From Paramuribaculum sp. (GTDB taxonomy: Bacteria; Bacteroidota; Bacteroidia; Bacteroidales; Muribaculaceae): a DNA stretch of 18,763 nt. A program made the position numbers and the translations under genes. The notes beneath the pieces were generated by a model. That model was given only the letters and a program-made list of their open reading frames with translations, did not search any database and was not told the origin of the DNA. The DNA is taken from contig JAIDKJ010000053.1 in assembly GCA_029051835.1 (NCBI GenBank), positions 1 through 18,763 on the forward strand. Reading direction: 5' to 3'. Shown here piece by piece: positions 7,769 to 18,763 of the stretch. Position 1 is the stretch's first letter; each line of letters opens with the position of its first letter.

Positions 7769-10075
7769 ATGATCAGACGTATCATAATCGCGCTGATGGT
7801 ATATGTCATCGGCACAATATGCATAGCCGCACAAAACAGCAAGACCACAGACGCAAACATAGGAGGGCACGTAATCGACACCGAGAGCGGCGAACACATG
7901 CCGGGCTGCGTGATAAGAATTATCGGCACGAGCCGGGCCACAGTCACCGATGCCTCGGGTCACTACATATTCCGCGACCTCAAGCCAGGAGAATACACAC
8001 TTGAGGCAAGCTGCACCGGCTACGTGACCACGCGCCACGACACATCGGTAGATTCACGACAGACCGTAGAGCTAAACTTCAACTTAGAGCCCGACGCGTT
8101 CATGCTTGATCAGGTAGTGGTCACATCGTCGAAGAGCGAAACGCTCCGCCGCGAGAGTCCGTCGCTCGTCAGCGTGCTCAACGGTTCGATTTTCCAGCGG
8201 CTTGGCGCCTGTTCGCTGGCCGACGGACTCGATTTCCAGCCCGGAGTGAGAGTGGAAAACGACTGCCAGAACTGCGGCTTCACCCAGGTGCGCATCAACG
8301 GACTCGACGGACACTACTCCCAGATACTGATGAACTCCCGCCCCGTTTTCTCGGCTCTGACGGGGGTATACGGACTCGAACAGATTCCGGCCAACATGAT
8401 CGACCGCGTTGAGGTGATGCGCGGTGGCGGATCGGCGCTGTTCGGCTCCTCGGCCATAGGAGGCACCATCAACATCATCACCAAAGACCCTATGACCAAC
8501 TCCGCGCAGGTATCGCATCAGCTGACGTCGATAGGCCCCTCAGGATCACTCGACAACAACACCACCCTCAACGCTTCGGTGGTCACCGACAACGGCATGG
8601 CAGGACTCTTTATCTACGGACAGAGCCGCTACCGCGACGGCTACGACCACAATGGCGACGGATTCACTGAGGTGGCACAGCTTAAGACGCAGACACTCGG
8701 AGCGCGCAGCTTCTTCCGCACTTCCGACATCAGCAAGCTCACCGTCGAGTATCACAACACCCACGAATACCGCCGCGGAGGCGACCAGCTCGACCTGCCT
8801 CCTCACATGGCCATGATAGCCGAGCAGACCGACCACAACATCCATTCAGGCGAGGCCACCTTCGACCTCTGGCTCCGCGACCGCCGCGATCATCTGTCGG
8901 CATTCGCCGCCACCCAGAACACCCGGCGCCAGAGCTACTACGGCTCCGAGATGGATCCCGACGCATACGGCCGCACTTCCGACCTGGTGATCACGGCAGG
9001 GAGCCAGTGGACCCACTCCATGGACCGCTTCCTCTTCATGCCTGCCAAACTGGTGGCCGGCACGGAGTATTCGTTCAACCGCCTGCATGATGTCACGCTC
9101 GGCTACGACCACGCCGCCAAGCAATGCGTGCGCATCTCCAGCGGATACCTGCAGAACGAATGGCGCGACGAACGCTGGGGATTCCTTGCGAGCGCCCGTG
9201 TCGACAAGCACTCCCTGATCCGCAATCCCATCATATCGCCCCGCCTCAACATACGCTTCAATCCCTCATCGCGCATGAATTTCAGAGCCTCCTACTCCAC
9301 CGGCTTCCGTTCGCCGCAGGCCTACGACGAGGACTTCCACGTGGCTATCGTAGGCGGAGAGCGCGTAGTCACGGTGCTTGCACCCGGCCTGAAACAGGAA
9401 AGTTCGCAGAGCGTGAGCCTTTCAGCCGATCTCTACCACCGCTTCGGCAATGTGCAGACCAATCTGCTCGTCGAAGGATTCTTCACCGACCTGCGCGATG
9501 TGTTCGCGCTCCGTCAGCTGGAAGAAACCGACGCCCAGGGCAATGCCGTGCTCGAACGCTACAACGGCAGCGGAGCACGCGTAATGGGAATGAACCTCGA
9601 AGCCAAAGCATTCTTCTCCAATCATTTCGACATGCAAGGCGGCATCACCCTGCAGAGCAGCCGCTATAAGAAGCCCGAACAGTGGAGCGACAATCCAGCT
9701 GTGCCGGCGGAGAAAAAGATGTTCCGCACACCCGACATCTATGGCTATCTTACGGCCAACTGGGAGATCACCCATCATCTGACCGCCACAGTCAACGCCA
9801 CCGGCACAGGCCCGATGACGGTGCAGCATCTGGAGGGTTCGGGCACGGATGTGGATCTGGCCGTGCGCACTCAGTCGTTCTTCGACGCTTCCGTAAAGCT
9901 GACCTACAATTTCAAGCTGTTCAACCGCGTCAATCTGAATGTATCGGCCGGAGTCAGCAACATTTTCAACTCCTATCAGAGCGACTTCGACTCCGGTGTC
10001 AACCGCGACTCCGGCTACATCTACGGCCCGGCTCTGCCACGCTGCATCAACGCCGGCGTTTCCATCAGCCTGTAA
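7769..10075 (+). CDS. TonB-dependent outer-membrane receptor with carboxypeptidase-regulatory-like N-domain
   Basis: A 768-residue outer-membrane transporter that uses TonB energy to import a scarce ligand. Residues 1-21 are a signal peptide. Residues about 30-108 are a CarboxypepD_reg-like domain (GGHVIDTESGEHMPGCVIRI ... GHYIFRDLKPGEYTLEAS), a Bacteroidetes trait. A TonB-box-like DQVVVTSSKSE lies at 114-124. The plug (about 128-240) includes VRINGLDGHYSQILM and IDRVEVMRGGGSALFGSSAIGGTINI. The rest is the beta-barrel. No SusD partner is adjacent, which argues against a glycan (SusC) role and for a metal, metallophore or cofactor. The plug contains Cys166 and Cys169 in DCQNCGFTQ, an unusual Cys pair that could bind metal. 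The histidine-rich gene upstream supports a metal substrate; its identity is unknown. The last residue is Leu, not the usual aromatic. Confidence 0.9.
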   Translation: MIRRIIIALMVYVIGTICIAAQNSKTTDANIGGHVIDTESGEHMPGCVIRIIGTSRATVTDASGHYIFRDLKPGEYTLEASCTGYVTTRHDTSVDSRQTVELNFNLEPDAFMLDQVVVTSSKSETLRRESPSLVSVLNGSIFQRLGACSLADGLDFQPGVRVENDCQNCGFTQVRINGLDGHYSQILMNSRPVFSALTGVYGLEQIPANMIDRVEVMRGGGSALFGSSAIGGTINIITKDPMTNSAQVSHQLTSIGPSGSLDNNTTLNASVVTDNGMAGLFIYGQSRYRDGYDHNGDGFTEVAQLKTQTLGARSFFRTSDISKLTVEYHNTHEYRRGGDQLDLPPHMAMIAEQTDHNIHSGEATFDLWLRDRRDHLSAFAATQNTRRQSYYGSEMDPDAYGRTSDLVITAGSQWTHSMDRFLFMPAKLVAGTEYSFNRLHDVTLGYDHAAKQCVRISSGYLQNEWRDERWGFLASARVDKHSLIRNPIISPRLNIRFNPSSRMNFRASYSTGFRSPQAYDEDFHVAIVGGERVVTVLAPGLKQESSQSVSLSADLYHRFGNVQTNLLVEGFFTDLRDVFALRQLEETDAQGNAVLERYNGSGARVMGMNLEAKAFFSNHFDMQGGITLQSSRYKKPEQWSDNPAVPAEKKMFRTPDIYGYLTANWEITHHLTATVNATGTGPMTVQHLEGSGTDVDLAVRTQSFFDASVKLTYNFKLFNRVNLNVSAGVSNIFNSYQSDFDSGVNRDSGYIYGPALPRCINAGVSISL

Positions 10076-10094
10076 AGTTCAGCCGACGCCATGA

Positions 10095-10136
10095 AAAAAA
10101 CGCTTCCCGCACAGTTGTGCACGGGAAGCGTTTTTT
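10095..10136. terminator. Bidirectional Rho-independent terminator between convergent genes
   Basis: Six A residues plus CGCTTCCCG (10095-10109) pair perfectly with CGGGAAGCG plus six T residues (10122-10136), a 15-bp stem around a 12-base loop. Each strand ends its stem in a run of six T, so it can stop transcripts from both the TonB receptor gene (+) and the thioredoxin-like gene (-), which converge here. Confidence 0.92.
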
Positions 10137-10158
10137 AGTATTGTCGTAAATCGTCGGC

Positions 10159-10605
10159 TTACTTGAGCAGCGACTCGATATAGGCTGTGAAGTCAGCCTC
10201 CGACATCGAACCGATCTGGTTGGCCACTACAGAGTCGGCGCTGATAGCCGTGATCTGCGGAATGGACTGCACCTGATACTGCACTGCGAGCGCGGGGCAC
10301 GAGTCGGTGTCGACCGAGAAGAATGTGATACGGTCGGCATATTTGGCGGCCACCTTGTGGAATACCGGCTTGAACTGCTGGCACGGTCCGCACCATGTGG
10401 CGTTGAAGTCGATCACTGCGAGCGGAGTGGTGAAAGAGAGAGTGGTGTCGCCGGCGGCAACCTCTATCACAGCCTCGGCGGGGGCTGCCACAGCCACGCT
10501 GTCGTTCTGCGATGCCTCAGCGGCATCCGATCCGGTCTTTGAAGAGCATGCAGCCATCAGCGCCATCGAGGCGGCTGCTGCAACGATGATGTTAAGCACT
10601 TTCAT
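10159..10605 (-). CDS. thioredoxin-fold lipoprotein
   Basis: A 148-residue periplasm-facing thiol-disulfide protein. MKVLNIIVAAAASMALMAAC is a lipoprotein signal with its lipobox cysteine at 20; an acidic, Ala-rich linker (21-50) follows. The thioredoxin domain starts near 55 and has the canonical WCGPC active site (71-75) and the cis-proline SIPQ (Pro116). The frame remains open to a further ATG at 10653, but that codon lies inside the predicted -7 promoter box and would bury the lipoprotein signal, so the start at 10603-10605 is chosen. The protein probably reduces or exchanges disulfides on exported proteins; a WCGPC thioredoxin of this size could also act as a reductant in cytochrome or stress pathways. 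It appears monocistronic, with its own promoter upstream and the strong terminator downstream. Confidence 0.88.
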   Translation of the reverse strand: MKVLNIIVAAAASMALMAACSSKTGSDAAEASQNDSVAVAAPAEAVIEVAAGDTTLSFTTPLAVIDFNATWCGPCQQFKPVFHKVAAKYADRITFFSVDTDSCPALAVQYQVQSIPQITAISADSVVANQIGSMSEADFTAYIESLLK

Positions 10606-10650
10606 AGTCGTTGTTGTAAAAATTTTATTATATCCGTTTGTATTCGGCGG

Positions 10651-10682
10651 CAAAATTAGCCAATTTCAAGACGGTTTGCAAA
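10651..10682 (-). promoter_or_regulatory. Predicted promoter of the thioredoxin-like lipoprotein gene
   Basis: On the minus strand TTTG (10682-10679) is followed after 20 bases by TAATTTTG (10658-10651), a full match to the Bacteroidetes consensus. Transcription would start near 10645, giving a leader of about 40 bases before the ATG at 10605. It lies back to back with the promoter of the sensor gene. Confidence 0.72.
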
Positions 10683-10700
10683 AATCACCACTACGATTTT

Positions 10701-10731
10701 TTTGAAACATGGGGAGTTTGACCTAACTTTG
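10701..10731 (+). promoter_or_regulatory. Predicted promoter of the sensor-metG-ansA unit
   Basis: TTTG (10701-10704), a 19-base spacer and TAACTTTG (10724-10731) match the Bacteroidetes consensus closely. The start would be near 10737, giving a leader of about 50 bases before the ATG at 10787. No later promoter is visible before ansA ends, so this probably drives all three genes. Confidence 0.7.
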
Positions 10732-10786
10732 CAATAACTTTACCATAATATTGACAATATACCCAGACAAAACAATCGATACGGAT

Positions 10787-12292
10787 ATGAAATCTTATCT
10801 TGCCATTGTAGCGATGACTCTCATCTGTGGCTGGCTCCCTCTTGCCGCGCAGAGCCGAGGCGACAATCTGCAGCGCGAAGCCGACTCCGCGCTCGAGCAG
10901 AAAGAATATGTCAAAGCCCGCTACCACTATCTCAAAGCCTACGAGGCATTTGCCAAAGAGCAGAACGCCGACAAGGCCGTTCCCGCCGCTGTCAACGTCA
11001 GCGCGCTCTACCACCGCGAGAACTACTACAAGGAAGCGTTCGAAACACTCATGGGAGCCGAAGCCGTGCTCGCCGCTGCCGAAACCGAGCAGGGCAAACA
11101 GCGTCCCGGACTCCACTATCCGATAGCACGCGAACGCCACCGCATGTACATGAAGCTCAAAAACGTAGAGAAAGCGCGCGAACAGCTTGCCAAAATGCGC
11201 CAGTGGGCACAGGACGAGAAAAACCCCGAAACCGACAAGGACCTGCTGACCACCGAAGCCAACTTCTACTACACGTTCGGACAGCCCGACAAGGGCGATC
11301 AGGCCGTCAACCAGCTCATAGCGCTCTATCTCAACGACAACAACTATGACAAGGCCGACGAATGCTACAAGACGATCATACAGACCGCCACACGCACCAA
11401 CAACGCCCGGATGCTCGCCCGCTCCTATGAGAAATATCTCGCATGGAGCGACAGCATAGGCAAGGTCAGAGCAGCAGCCGAATACGCCAAACTCAACGCC
11501 GACTACGAAGCAGCCAAGCAGACCATCGAGGAGCGCGACTCGTCGCTGACGGCCAAGACCGCCATCATCGTCGGACTCATCGCACTGGCATCACTGCTCG
11601 CCGTGGCGCTCGTGATGCTCGGCATAAGCCTCGTACGCTACATTGCCACCACCAAACGCCAGAAGAAAGCCATCAACACCGCCAAGGCCAACAATGAGAT
11701 GAAGAGCCGCTTCATAGCCAACATATCATCGCAGATGGCCCCGACGCTCGACACCCTGCCGCAGAATCTGCCGGCGGTGAAGGCGCTCAAAGGCTTTGCC
11801 GAACACATACAGACGCTCTCCGACCAGGAAAACGCCATCGACCAGCCGCTCCCCACGGAGGATGTCAACGTGGCCGACTTCTGCCAGGAAGCCGCAGCGC
11901 GTGTCGAACCGCTCCTGCGTCCGGAAGTCACCATCTCGGTCAACGCGCCCAAAATGAGCGCCCGCATCAATCAGGAGGCGCTCGCCGGCATCATCGACCA
12001 TCTGCTGGCCAACGCCGCCGAATACACCCCCGCCGGAGGCAAGATAACGCTCGACTTCAAGAAGCGCGGACCGCACAACATACAGTTTATCGTCACCGAC
12101 AGCGGACCCGGCATAGCTCCCGAGGCGAGAGCCGACCTTTTCAAACCGTTCGCACAGGTGCGCGACCTCACCGGAGGCGACGGACTCGGCCTGCCCATCT
12201 GCGCCGTGACCGCCGCACGCATGAACGGCACCGTGCGCCTCGACGAAGAGTATGCCCACGGAGCACGCTTCATCGTCGAGCTTCACCCCTGA
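10787..12292 (+). CDS. TPR-containing membrane sensor with histidine-kinase-like ATPase domain, phospho-acceptor His missing
   Basis: A 501-residue inner-membrane protein. Residues 1-22 are a signal peptide; about 25-250 are helical TPR-like repeats, predicted periplasmic; 258-286 is a transmembrane helix ([20 protein letters not shown]). The cytoplasmic part carries a HisKA-like helix, then a HATPase_c domain with N-box [11 protein letters not shown] (Asn409), G1 DSGPGI (438-443) and G2 GGDGLGLP (463-470). The dimerisation helix reads [15 protein letters not shown] where ordinary kinases have an N-I/M-S-H-E stretch, so the acceptor His is replaced by Ser315. It may be a pseudo-kinase, or may phosphorylate or regulate another protein. 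The frame extends back to a TTG at 10751, but the ATG at 10787 gives the signal peptide. No response regulator gene is nearby; metG follows after 61 bases. Confidence 0.82.
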   Translation: MKSYLAIVAMTLICGWLPLAAQSRGDNLQREADSALEQKEYVKARYHYLKAYEAFAKEQNADKAVPAAVNVSALYHRENYYKEAFETLMGAEAVLAAAETEQGKQRPGLHYPIARERHRMYMKLKNVEKAREQLAKMRQWAQDEKNPETDKDLLTTEANFYYTFGQPDKGDQAVNQLIALYLNDNNYDKADECYKTIIQTATRTNNARMLARSYEKYLAWSDSIGKVRAAAEYAKLNADYEAAKQTIEERDSSLTAKTAIIVGLIALASLLAVALVMLGISLVRYIATTKRQKKAINTAKANNEMKSRFIANISSQMAPTLDTLPQNLPAVKALKGFAEHIQTLSDQENAIDQPLPTEDVNVADFCQEAAARVEPLLRPEVTISVNAPKMSARINQEALAGIIDHLLANAAEYTPAGGKITLDFKKRGPHNIQFIVTDSGPGIAPEARADLFKPFAQVRDLTGGDGLGLPICAVTAARMNGTVRLDEEYAHGARFIVELHP

Positions 12293-12353
12293 TCCGCCAC
12301 GACCGGACCACACCACCCTTAAAAATCACCGCAAAACAAGTCATATCAGACAA

Positions 12354-14393
12354 ATGGAAAAGAATTTCAAACGCACCCTCATTACCACCGCGCTCCCCTA
12401 CGCCAACGGACCGGTGCATATCGGACATCTCGCCGGCGTGTACGTGCCGGCCGACATCTACGCACGCTACCTACGCCTGCGGGGCCAGGAAGTAGTGATG
12501 GTGGGAGGAAGCGACGAACACGGAGTGCCCATCACCATCAAGGCACGCGAAGAGGGCGTCACGCCACAGGACATCGTCGACCGCTACCACGCCATTATCC
12601 GCGACTCGATGAAGGAACTGGGCATCACGTTCGACGTGTATTCGCGCACCACAAGCGACATCCACTCCCGCACCGCCTCGGAATTTTTCCGCCGTCTGTA
12701 TGACAACGGCTGCTTCGAGGTACAGACATCCATGCAGCCCTACGACGCCGAAGCCGGAGAGTTTCTGGCCGACCGCTACGTAGGAGGCACATGCCCCCAC
12801 TGCGGCAAACAGGCCTACGGCGACCAGTGCGAGGCCTGCGGCACATCGCTCTCGGCCACCGAGCTGATCGATCCCTACTCGCGCCTGACCTCCGCTCCCG
12901 TCAGCTGGCGCGAAACCACCCACTGGTATCTCCCCCTCAACAAATATGAGGAGCGCCTGCGCCACTGGATACTCGACGAACACACAGAATGGAAGCCCAA
13001 CGTGGCCGGACAGTGCAAATCGTGGCTCGACATGGGTCTGCAGCCCAGAGCTGTCAGCCGCGACCTCAAGTGGGGCGTGCCCGTGCCGGTGGAAGGCGCC
13101 GAAGGCAAAGTGCTCTACGTATGGTTCGACGCGCCTATCGGCTACATCTCCAACACCAAGGAGATACTTCCCGACAGCTGGGAGAAATGGTGGAAAGACC
13201 CCGAAACACGCATCATCAACTTCATCGGCAAGGACAACATCGTGTTCCACTGCATCGTGTTCCCGGCCATGCTCATGGCCTACGGCGACGGATTCCAGCT
13301 CCCCGACAATGTCCCCGCCAACGAATTTCTCAACCTTGAGGGCGACAAGATATCCACCTCGCGCAACTGGGCCATATGGCTCCACGAATATCTGCGCGAA
13401 TTCCCAGGCAAACAGGACGTGCTCCGCTACGTGCTGACCGCCAACGCGCCCGAAACCAAGGACAACGACTTCACATGGGCCGACTTCCAGGCTCGCAACA
13501 ACAACGAGCTCGTGGCCATCCTCGGCAACTTCGTCAACCGTGCGGCAGTGCTAACCCACAAATATTTCGGAGGAATGGTGCCCGCAGCCGGAGAATACAC
13601 CGACACCGACCGCGTCATGATGGAAGAGATACGCCAGACACGCCGCCGACTTGACGAGGCGCTCGACACATTCCACTTCCGCGAAGCGCTCAAGGAAGCC
13701 ATGGAGATAGCCCGTATCGGCAACCGCTACCTGCAGGAAACCGAGCCGTGGAAAACCGCCAAGACCGACGAACAGCGCACAGCCACCGTGCTCAATCTCT
13801 CGCTGCAGATATGCGCCAACCTCGCGGTGGCCTTCGAGCCGTTCCTCCCCTTCGCATCGGCATCGATCGCCTCGATGCTCCGCCTCGAAAACCTCAGCTG
13901 GGACATGATCGGCACATTCGACCTCGTAAGCGCCGGAATAGAGATCGCCACCCCGCAGCTGCTCTTCGAGAAGATCGACGACTCCGTGATAGCCGCACAA
14001 CTGCAGAAACTCGACGACATCAAGCGCGCCAACCAGCTCAAAGGCTTCAAGGCCGAGCCTCAGGCGCCCGATGTGGACTTCGACACATTCATGAAGGCCG
14101 ACATTCGCGTGGGTACAGTCAAAGAGTGTGTGAAAGTGCCCAAAGCCGACAAACTCCTACGCTTCACCATCGACGACGGACTCGGCGGACGCACCATAGT
14201 CAGCGGCATAGCCAAGCATTACGCCCCCGAGGATCTCGTGGGCAAACAGGTGTGCTTCATAGCCAACCTCCCGCCCCGCAAGCTCAAAGGGATCGAGAGC
14301 CAGGGCATGATACTCTCGGCTGAAAACGCCGACGGCAGCCTCGTGGTGATCGGCCCGACCGGACCGGTAGTGGCCGGAGCACAAGTAAAATAA
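12354..14393 (+). CDS. metG: methionyl-tRNA synthetase with C-terminal tRNA-binding domain
   Basis: MetRS charges tRNA-Met for initiation and elongation. The 679-residue protein has the class I signature HIGH (22-25) in the Rossmann core, and a zinc knuckle with CPHC (Cys147, Cys150) and CEAC (Cys159, Cys162). The KMSKS-type loop reads KISTS (332-336), the variant used by many MetRS enzymes. An anticodon-binding helical domain covers about 390-550. A C-terminal Trbp111-like OB domain (about 575-679) shows [17 protein letters not shown], and further on IVSGIAKHY and [15 protein letters not shown]. This is the full-length dimeric bacterial form. The frame is open back to 12252, inside the preceding gene, but the ATG at 12354 matches the family N-terminus ([19 protein letters not shown]). 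The ansA start follows only five bases after the stop. Confidence 0.97.
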   Translation: MEKNFKRTLITTALPYANGPVHIGHLAGVYVPADIYARYLRLRGQEVVMVGGSDEHGVPITIKAREEGVTPQDIVDRYHAIIRDSMKELGITFDVYSRTTSDIHSRTASEFFRRLYDNGCFEVQTSMQPYDAEAGEFLADRYVGGTCPHCGKQAYGDQCEACGTSLSATELIDPYSRLTSAPVSWRETTHWYLPLNKYEERLRHWILDEHTEWKPNVAGQCKSWLDMGLQPRAVSRDLKWGVPVPVEGAEGKVLYVWFDAPIGYISNTKEILPDSWEKWWKDPETRIINFIGKDNIVFHCIVFPAMLMAYGDGFQLPDNVPANEFLNLEGDKISTSRNWAIWLHEYLREFPGKQDVLRYVLTANAPETKDNDFTWADFQARNNNELVAILGNFVNRAAVLTHKYFGGMVPAAGEYTDTDRVMMEEIRQTRRRLDEALDTFHFREALKEAMEIARIGNRYLQETEPWKTAKTDEQRTATVLNLSLQICANLAVAFEPFLPFASASIASMLRLENLSWDMIGTFDLVSAGIEIATPQLLFEKIDDSVIAAQLQKLDDIKRANQLKGFKAEPQAPDVDFDTFMKADIRVGTVKECVKVPKADKLLRFTIDDGLGGRTIVSGIAKHYAPEDLVGKQVCFIANLPPRKLKGIESQGMILSAENADGSLVVIGPTGPVVAGAQVK

Positions 14394-14398
14394 GCCTA

Positions 14399-17127
<2,729 letters not shown>

Positions 17128-17152
17128 TAAACAACAACACTAAAACATACAG

Positions 17153-18763
17153 ATGGACAAAAACACCTTATTGGGAATGCTGCTCATGGGAGCCGTGATA
17201 TTCGGCTTCATGTGGCTCAACAAACCCTCAGAAGAGGAACTTGCCCGGCAACGGGAGATCGCCGAACAGCAGGAAGCCGCAAGGCTCGAAGCCGCACAGG
17301 TGCTGACACCCGACAGCGTAAGCGCAGCCGAACGCGCCACTATCGCTTCCACCATCAGACGATTCGGCACCGTCGACTCGATCACCGGAGCCTACACCCT
17401 CGATGCGCGTGAGGCCCACCTGACACTTTCGCCCGAAGGCACGATCGGCGGCACCGTCGACACCGATTTCGGCCCCGTGGCCGCTGCCGACATCATGGCC
17501 GCACGCTACGACGGCATGACGCAGCAGACAGCCGCTGCCGCCGTCAGCAACCTCAAGCAGTCAATGGCCGCCGTGGCCCGTTACCAGGGATTCGCACGAT
17601 ACCTCAAAGGCAAGGAGAGCACCGTCACTCTGAGCAACCCCGACGTCACCCTCGAGATATCCACCAAGGGAGGCGCCATCAGCAAGGCATGGCTCAACAA
17701 CTACAAGAGCTACGACTCCACGGCCCTCACACTGATAGACCCTGCCACCGACGGCTACAGCTTCATGCTCACAACCGCCACACAGCGGCTCGACACACGT
17801 GAATTCTACTTCACACCCGTGGCCGAAGGCGACTCGGCCGTCACAATGATGCTCGACCTCGGCGACGGAGCGCGCTGGGGACTGCGCTACACCCTCCCCG
17901 CCAAGGGATATACCGCCCGCATGGAGATCGTCCAGGAGCGCATGCAGCAGATCATACCGTCGAGCGTGGCATCGATCGACTTCAACTGGCACCAGAAGAT
18001 GCGCCGCGACGAGGCCGGACGCGTGTTTGAAGAGCGCAACAGCGCACTCTACTACATGTTTGCCAACGGCGATGTGGAAAACCTCAGCGAGGGAAGCACA
18101 GAGCGCAAGGAGGTGACCGAACGCGTCAAGTGGATAGCCTACAAAAACCAGTTCTTCACTTCGCTCATAGTGCCCGACGGATACTTCACCACCGCCATAC
18201 TCGACAGCGAGAAACTCGACAACAACCCCGACTACATCAAGGAGATGGACACCCAGGCCACTCTCGAATACTCTTCGGCACAGACCTCGCCGGCCGGATT
18301 CACCTTCTTCTTCGGACCCAACCTCTATCCGCTGCTCTCCGATCTGCAGGACGAAATCACCCCGGGACAGAACCTCCACCTGACCAACCTCATACCGCTC
18401 GGATGGGCGCTCTTCAGATGGATCAACACGCTGATCATAATCCCGATATTCACATTCCTCGGCGGATTTATAAGCAACTACGGCATCATCATCCTGCTCC
18501 TGACCGTATTCATCAAGATCATACTCTTCCCGTTCACCTACAAGAGCTTCATGTCGCAGGCCAAGATGAGGGTGCTCGCTCCCGAAATCAAGGAAATCAA
18601 CGACAAATGGCCCGGACAGGAGAACGCCATGAAACGCCAGCAGGAATCGATGGCACTCTACAGCCGCGCAGGCGCCAACCCCATGTCGGGATGTCTGCCG
18701 ATGCGGCTGCAGCTGCGCATACTCGTGGAGATGTGGCGCTTCGGCCCGTCGTCAATAGAGCTG
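17153..18763 (+). CDS. yidC: membrane protein insertase YidC/OxaA, 5' part (runs off window)
   Basis: YidC inserts and folds inner-membrane proteins, alone or with Sec. The frame stays open from ATG 17153 to the last base, giving 537 residues. TM1 is near residues 6-22 (LLGMLLMGAVIFGFMWL), followed by a charged linker and a large periplasmic domain (about 80-390). The conserved core begins near 413 with LIPLGWALFRW, TM2 NTLIIIPIFTFLGGFI, then GIIILLLTVFIKIILFPFTYKS, the cytoplasmic loop SQAKMRVLAPEIKEIN, and SRAGANPMSGCLPM (504-517). The C-terminal 80 or so residues lie outside. From residue 518 on the sequence departs from the very conserved family pattern, with two Arg residues in a hydrophobic segment; base errors at the window end are likely. 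The gene follows pyrG by 25 bases and is probably in its operon. Confidence 0.92.
   Translation, partial: MDKNTLLGMLLMGAVIFGFMWLNKPSEEELARQREIAEQQEAARLEAAQVLTPDSVSAAERATIASTIRRFGTVDSITGAYTLDAREAHLTLSPEGTIGGTVDTDFGPVAAADIMAARYDGMTQQTAAAAVSNLKQSMAAVARYQGFARYLKGKESTVTLSNPDVTLEISTKGGAISKAWLNNYKSYDSTALTLIDPATDGYSFMLTTATQRLDTREFYFTPVAEGDSAVTMMLDLGDGARWGLRYTLPAKGYTARMEIVQERMQQIIPSSVASIDFNWHQKMRRDEAGRVFEERNSALYYMFANGDVENLSEGSTERKEVTERVKWIAYKNQFFTSLIVPDGYFTTAILDSEKLDNNPDYIKEMDTQATLEYSSAQTSPAGFTFFFGPNLYPLLSDLQDEITPGQNLHLTNLIPLGWALFRWINTLIIIPIFTFLGGFISNYGIIILLLTVFIKIILFPFTYKSFMSQAKMRVLAPEIKEINDKWPGQENAMKRQQESMALYSRAGANPMSGCLPMRLQLRILVEMWRFGPSSIEL

Noticed and set aside
10606..10653. Longer N-terminus (16 extra residues) for the thioredoxin-like lipoprotein
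   Set aside because: The upstream ATG overlaps the predicted -7 box and the extension would precede a complete lipoprotein signal.
12471..13385. 304-residue open frame on the minus strand opposite metG
   Set aside because: The metG frame has every MetRS motif; the antisense frame has none and is a compositional shadow.

Overview
The window looks like a chromosomal segment from a high-GC member of the Bacteroidales, with Muribaculaceae (S24-7) as the best family-level guess. The reasons are: most start codons have no recognisable Shine-Dalgarno sequence; several intergenic regions carry the Bacteroidetes-type promoter (TTTG, about 20 bases, TAnnTTTG); and the gene content is typical of the order (BspA-like LRR/Ig surface protein, TonB-dependent receptor with an N-terminal carboxypeptidase-regulatory-like domain, adjacent pyrG-yidC, MetRS with a KISTS loop). 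The species assignment is an inference from style, not from a marker gene.

Layout. Bases 1-1855 (+) hold the 3' half of a phosphofructokinase gene and an rRNA m5C methyltransferase of the RsmF type, overlapping by one base. A 1117-residue secreted BspA-like protein (-, 1852-5205) converges on them; its stop codon overlaps that of the methyltransferase. Bases 5206-7153 are an AT-richer block with a divergent promoter region and a two-gene RloA/RloB (AbiL-like) ATPase plus TOPRIM module, which is probably an acquired anti-phage system. Bases 7232-10075 hold a histidine-rich small exported protein and a TonB-dependent receptor with a Cys-x-x-Cys pair in its plug, probably one metal-related transcription unit. 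A strong bidirectional terminator at 10095-10136 separates the receptor from a convergent thioredoxin-fold lipoprotein gene (-, 10159-10605).

A divergent two-promoter region (10606-10786) then starts a rightward unit: a TPR sensor protein with a histidine-kinase-like ATPase but no phospho-acceptor histidine, methionyl-tRNA synthetase and a type I asparaginase. A new promoter precedes CTP synthase, which is followed by the 5' part of yidC, running off the right edge.

Most of the window is housekeeping (glycolysis, rRNA methylation, tRNA charging, asparagine breakdown, CTP synthesis, membrane protein insertion). The accessory and most interesting parts are the RloA/RloB pair, the His-rich protein/TonB receptor pair, and the degenerate kinase. 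The last 60 bases of the window carry a cluster of improbable substitutions in a highly conserved part of yidC and look like poor sequence rather than biology. I found no tRNA, rRNA, CRISPR array or insertion sequence.
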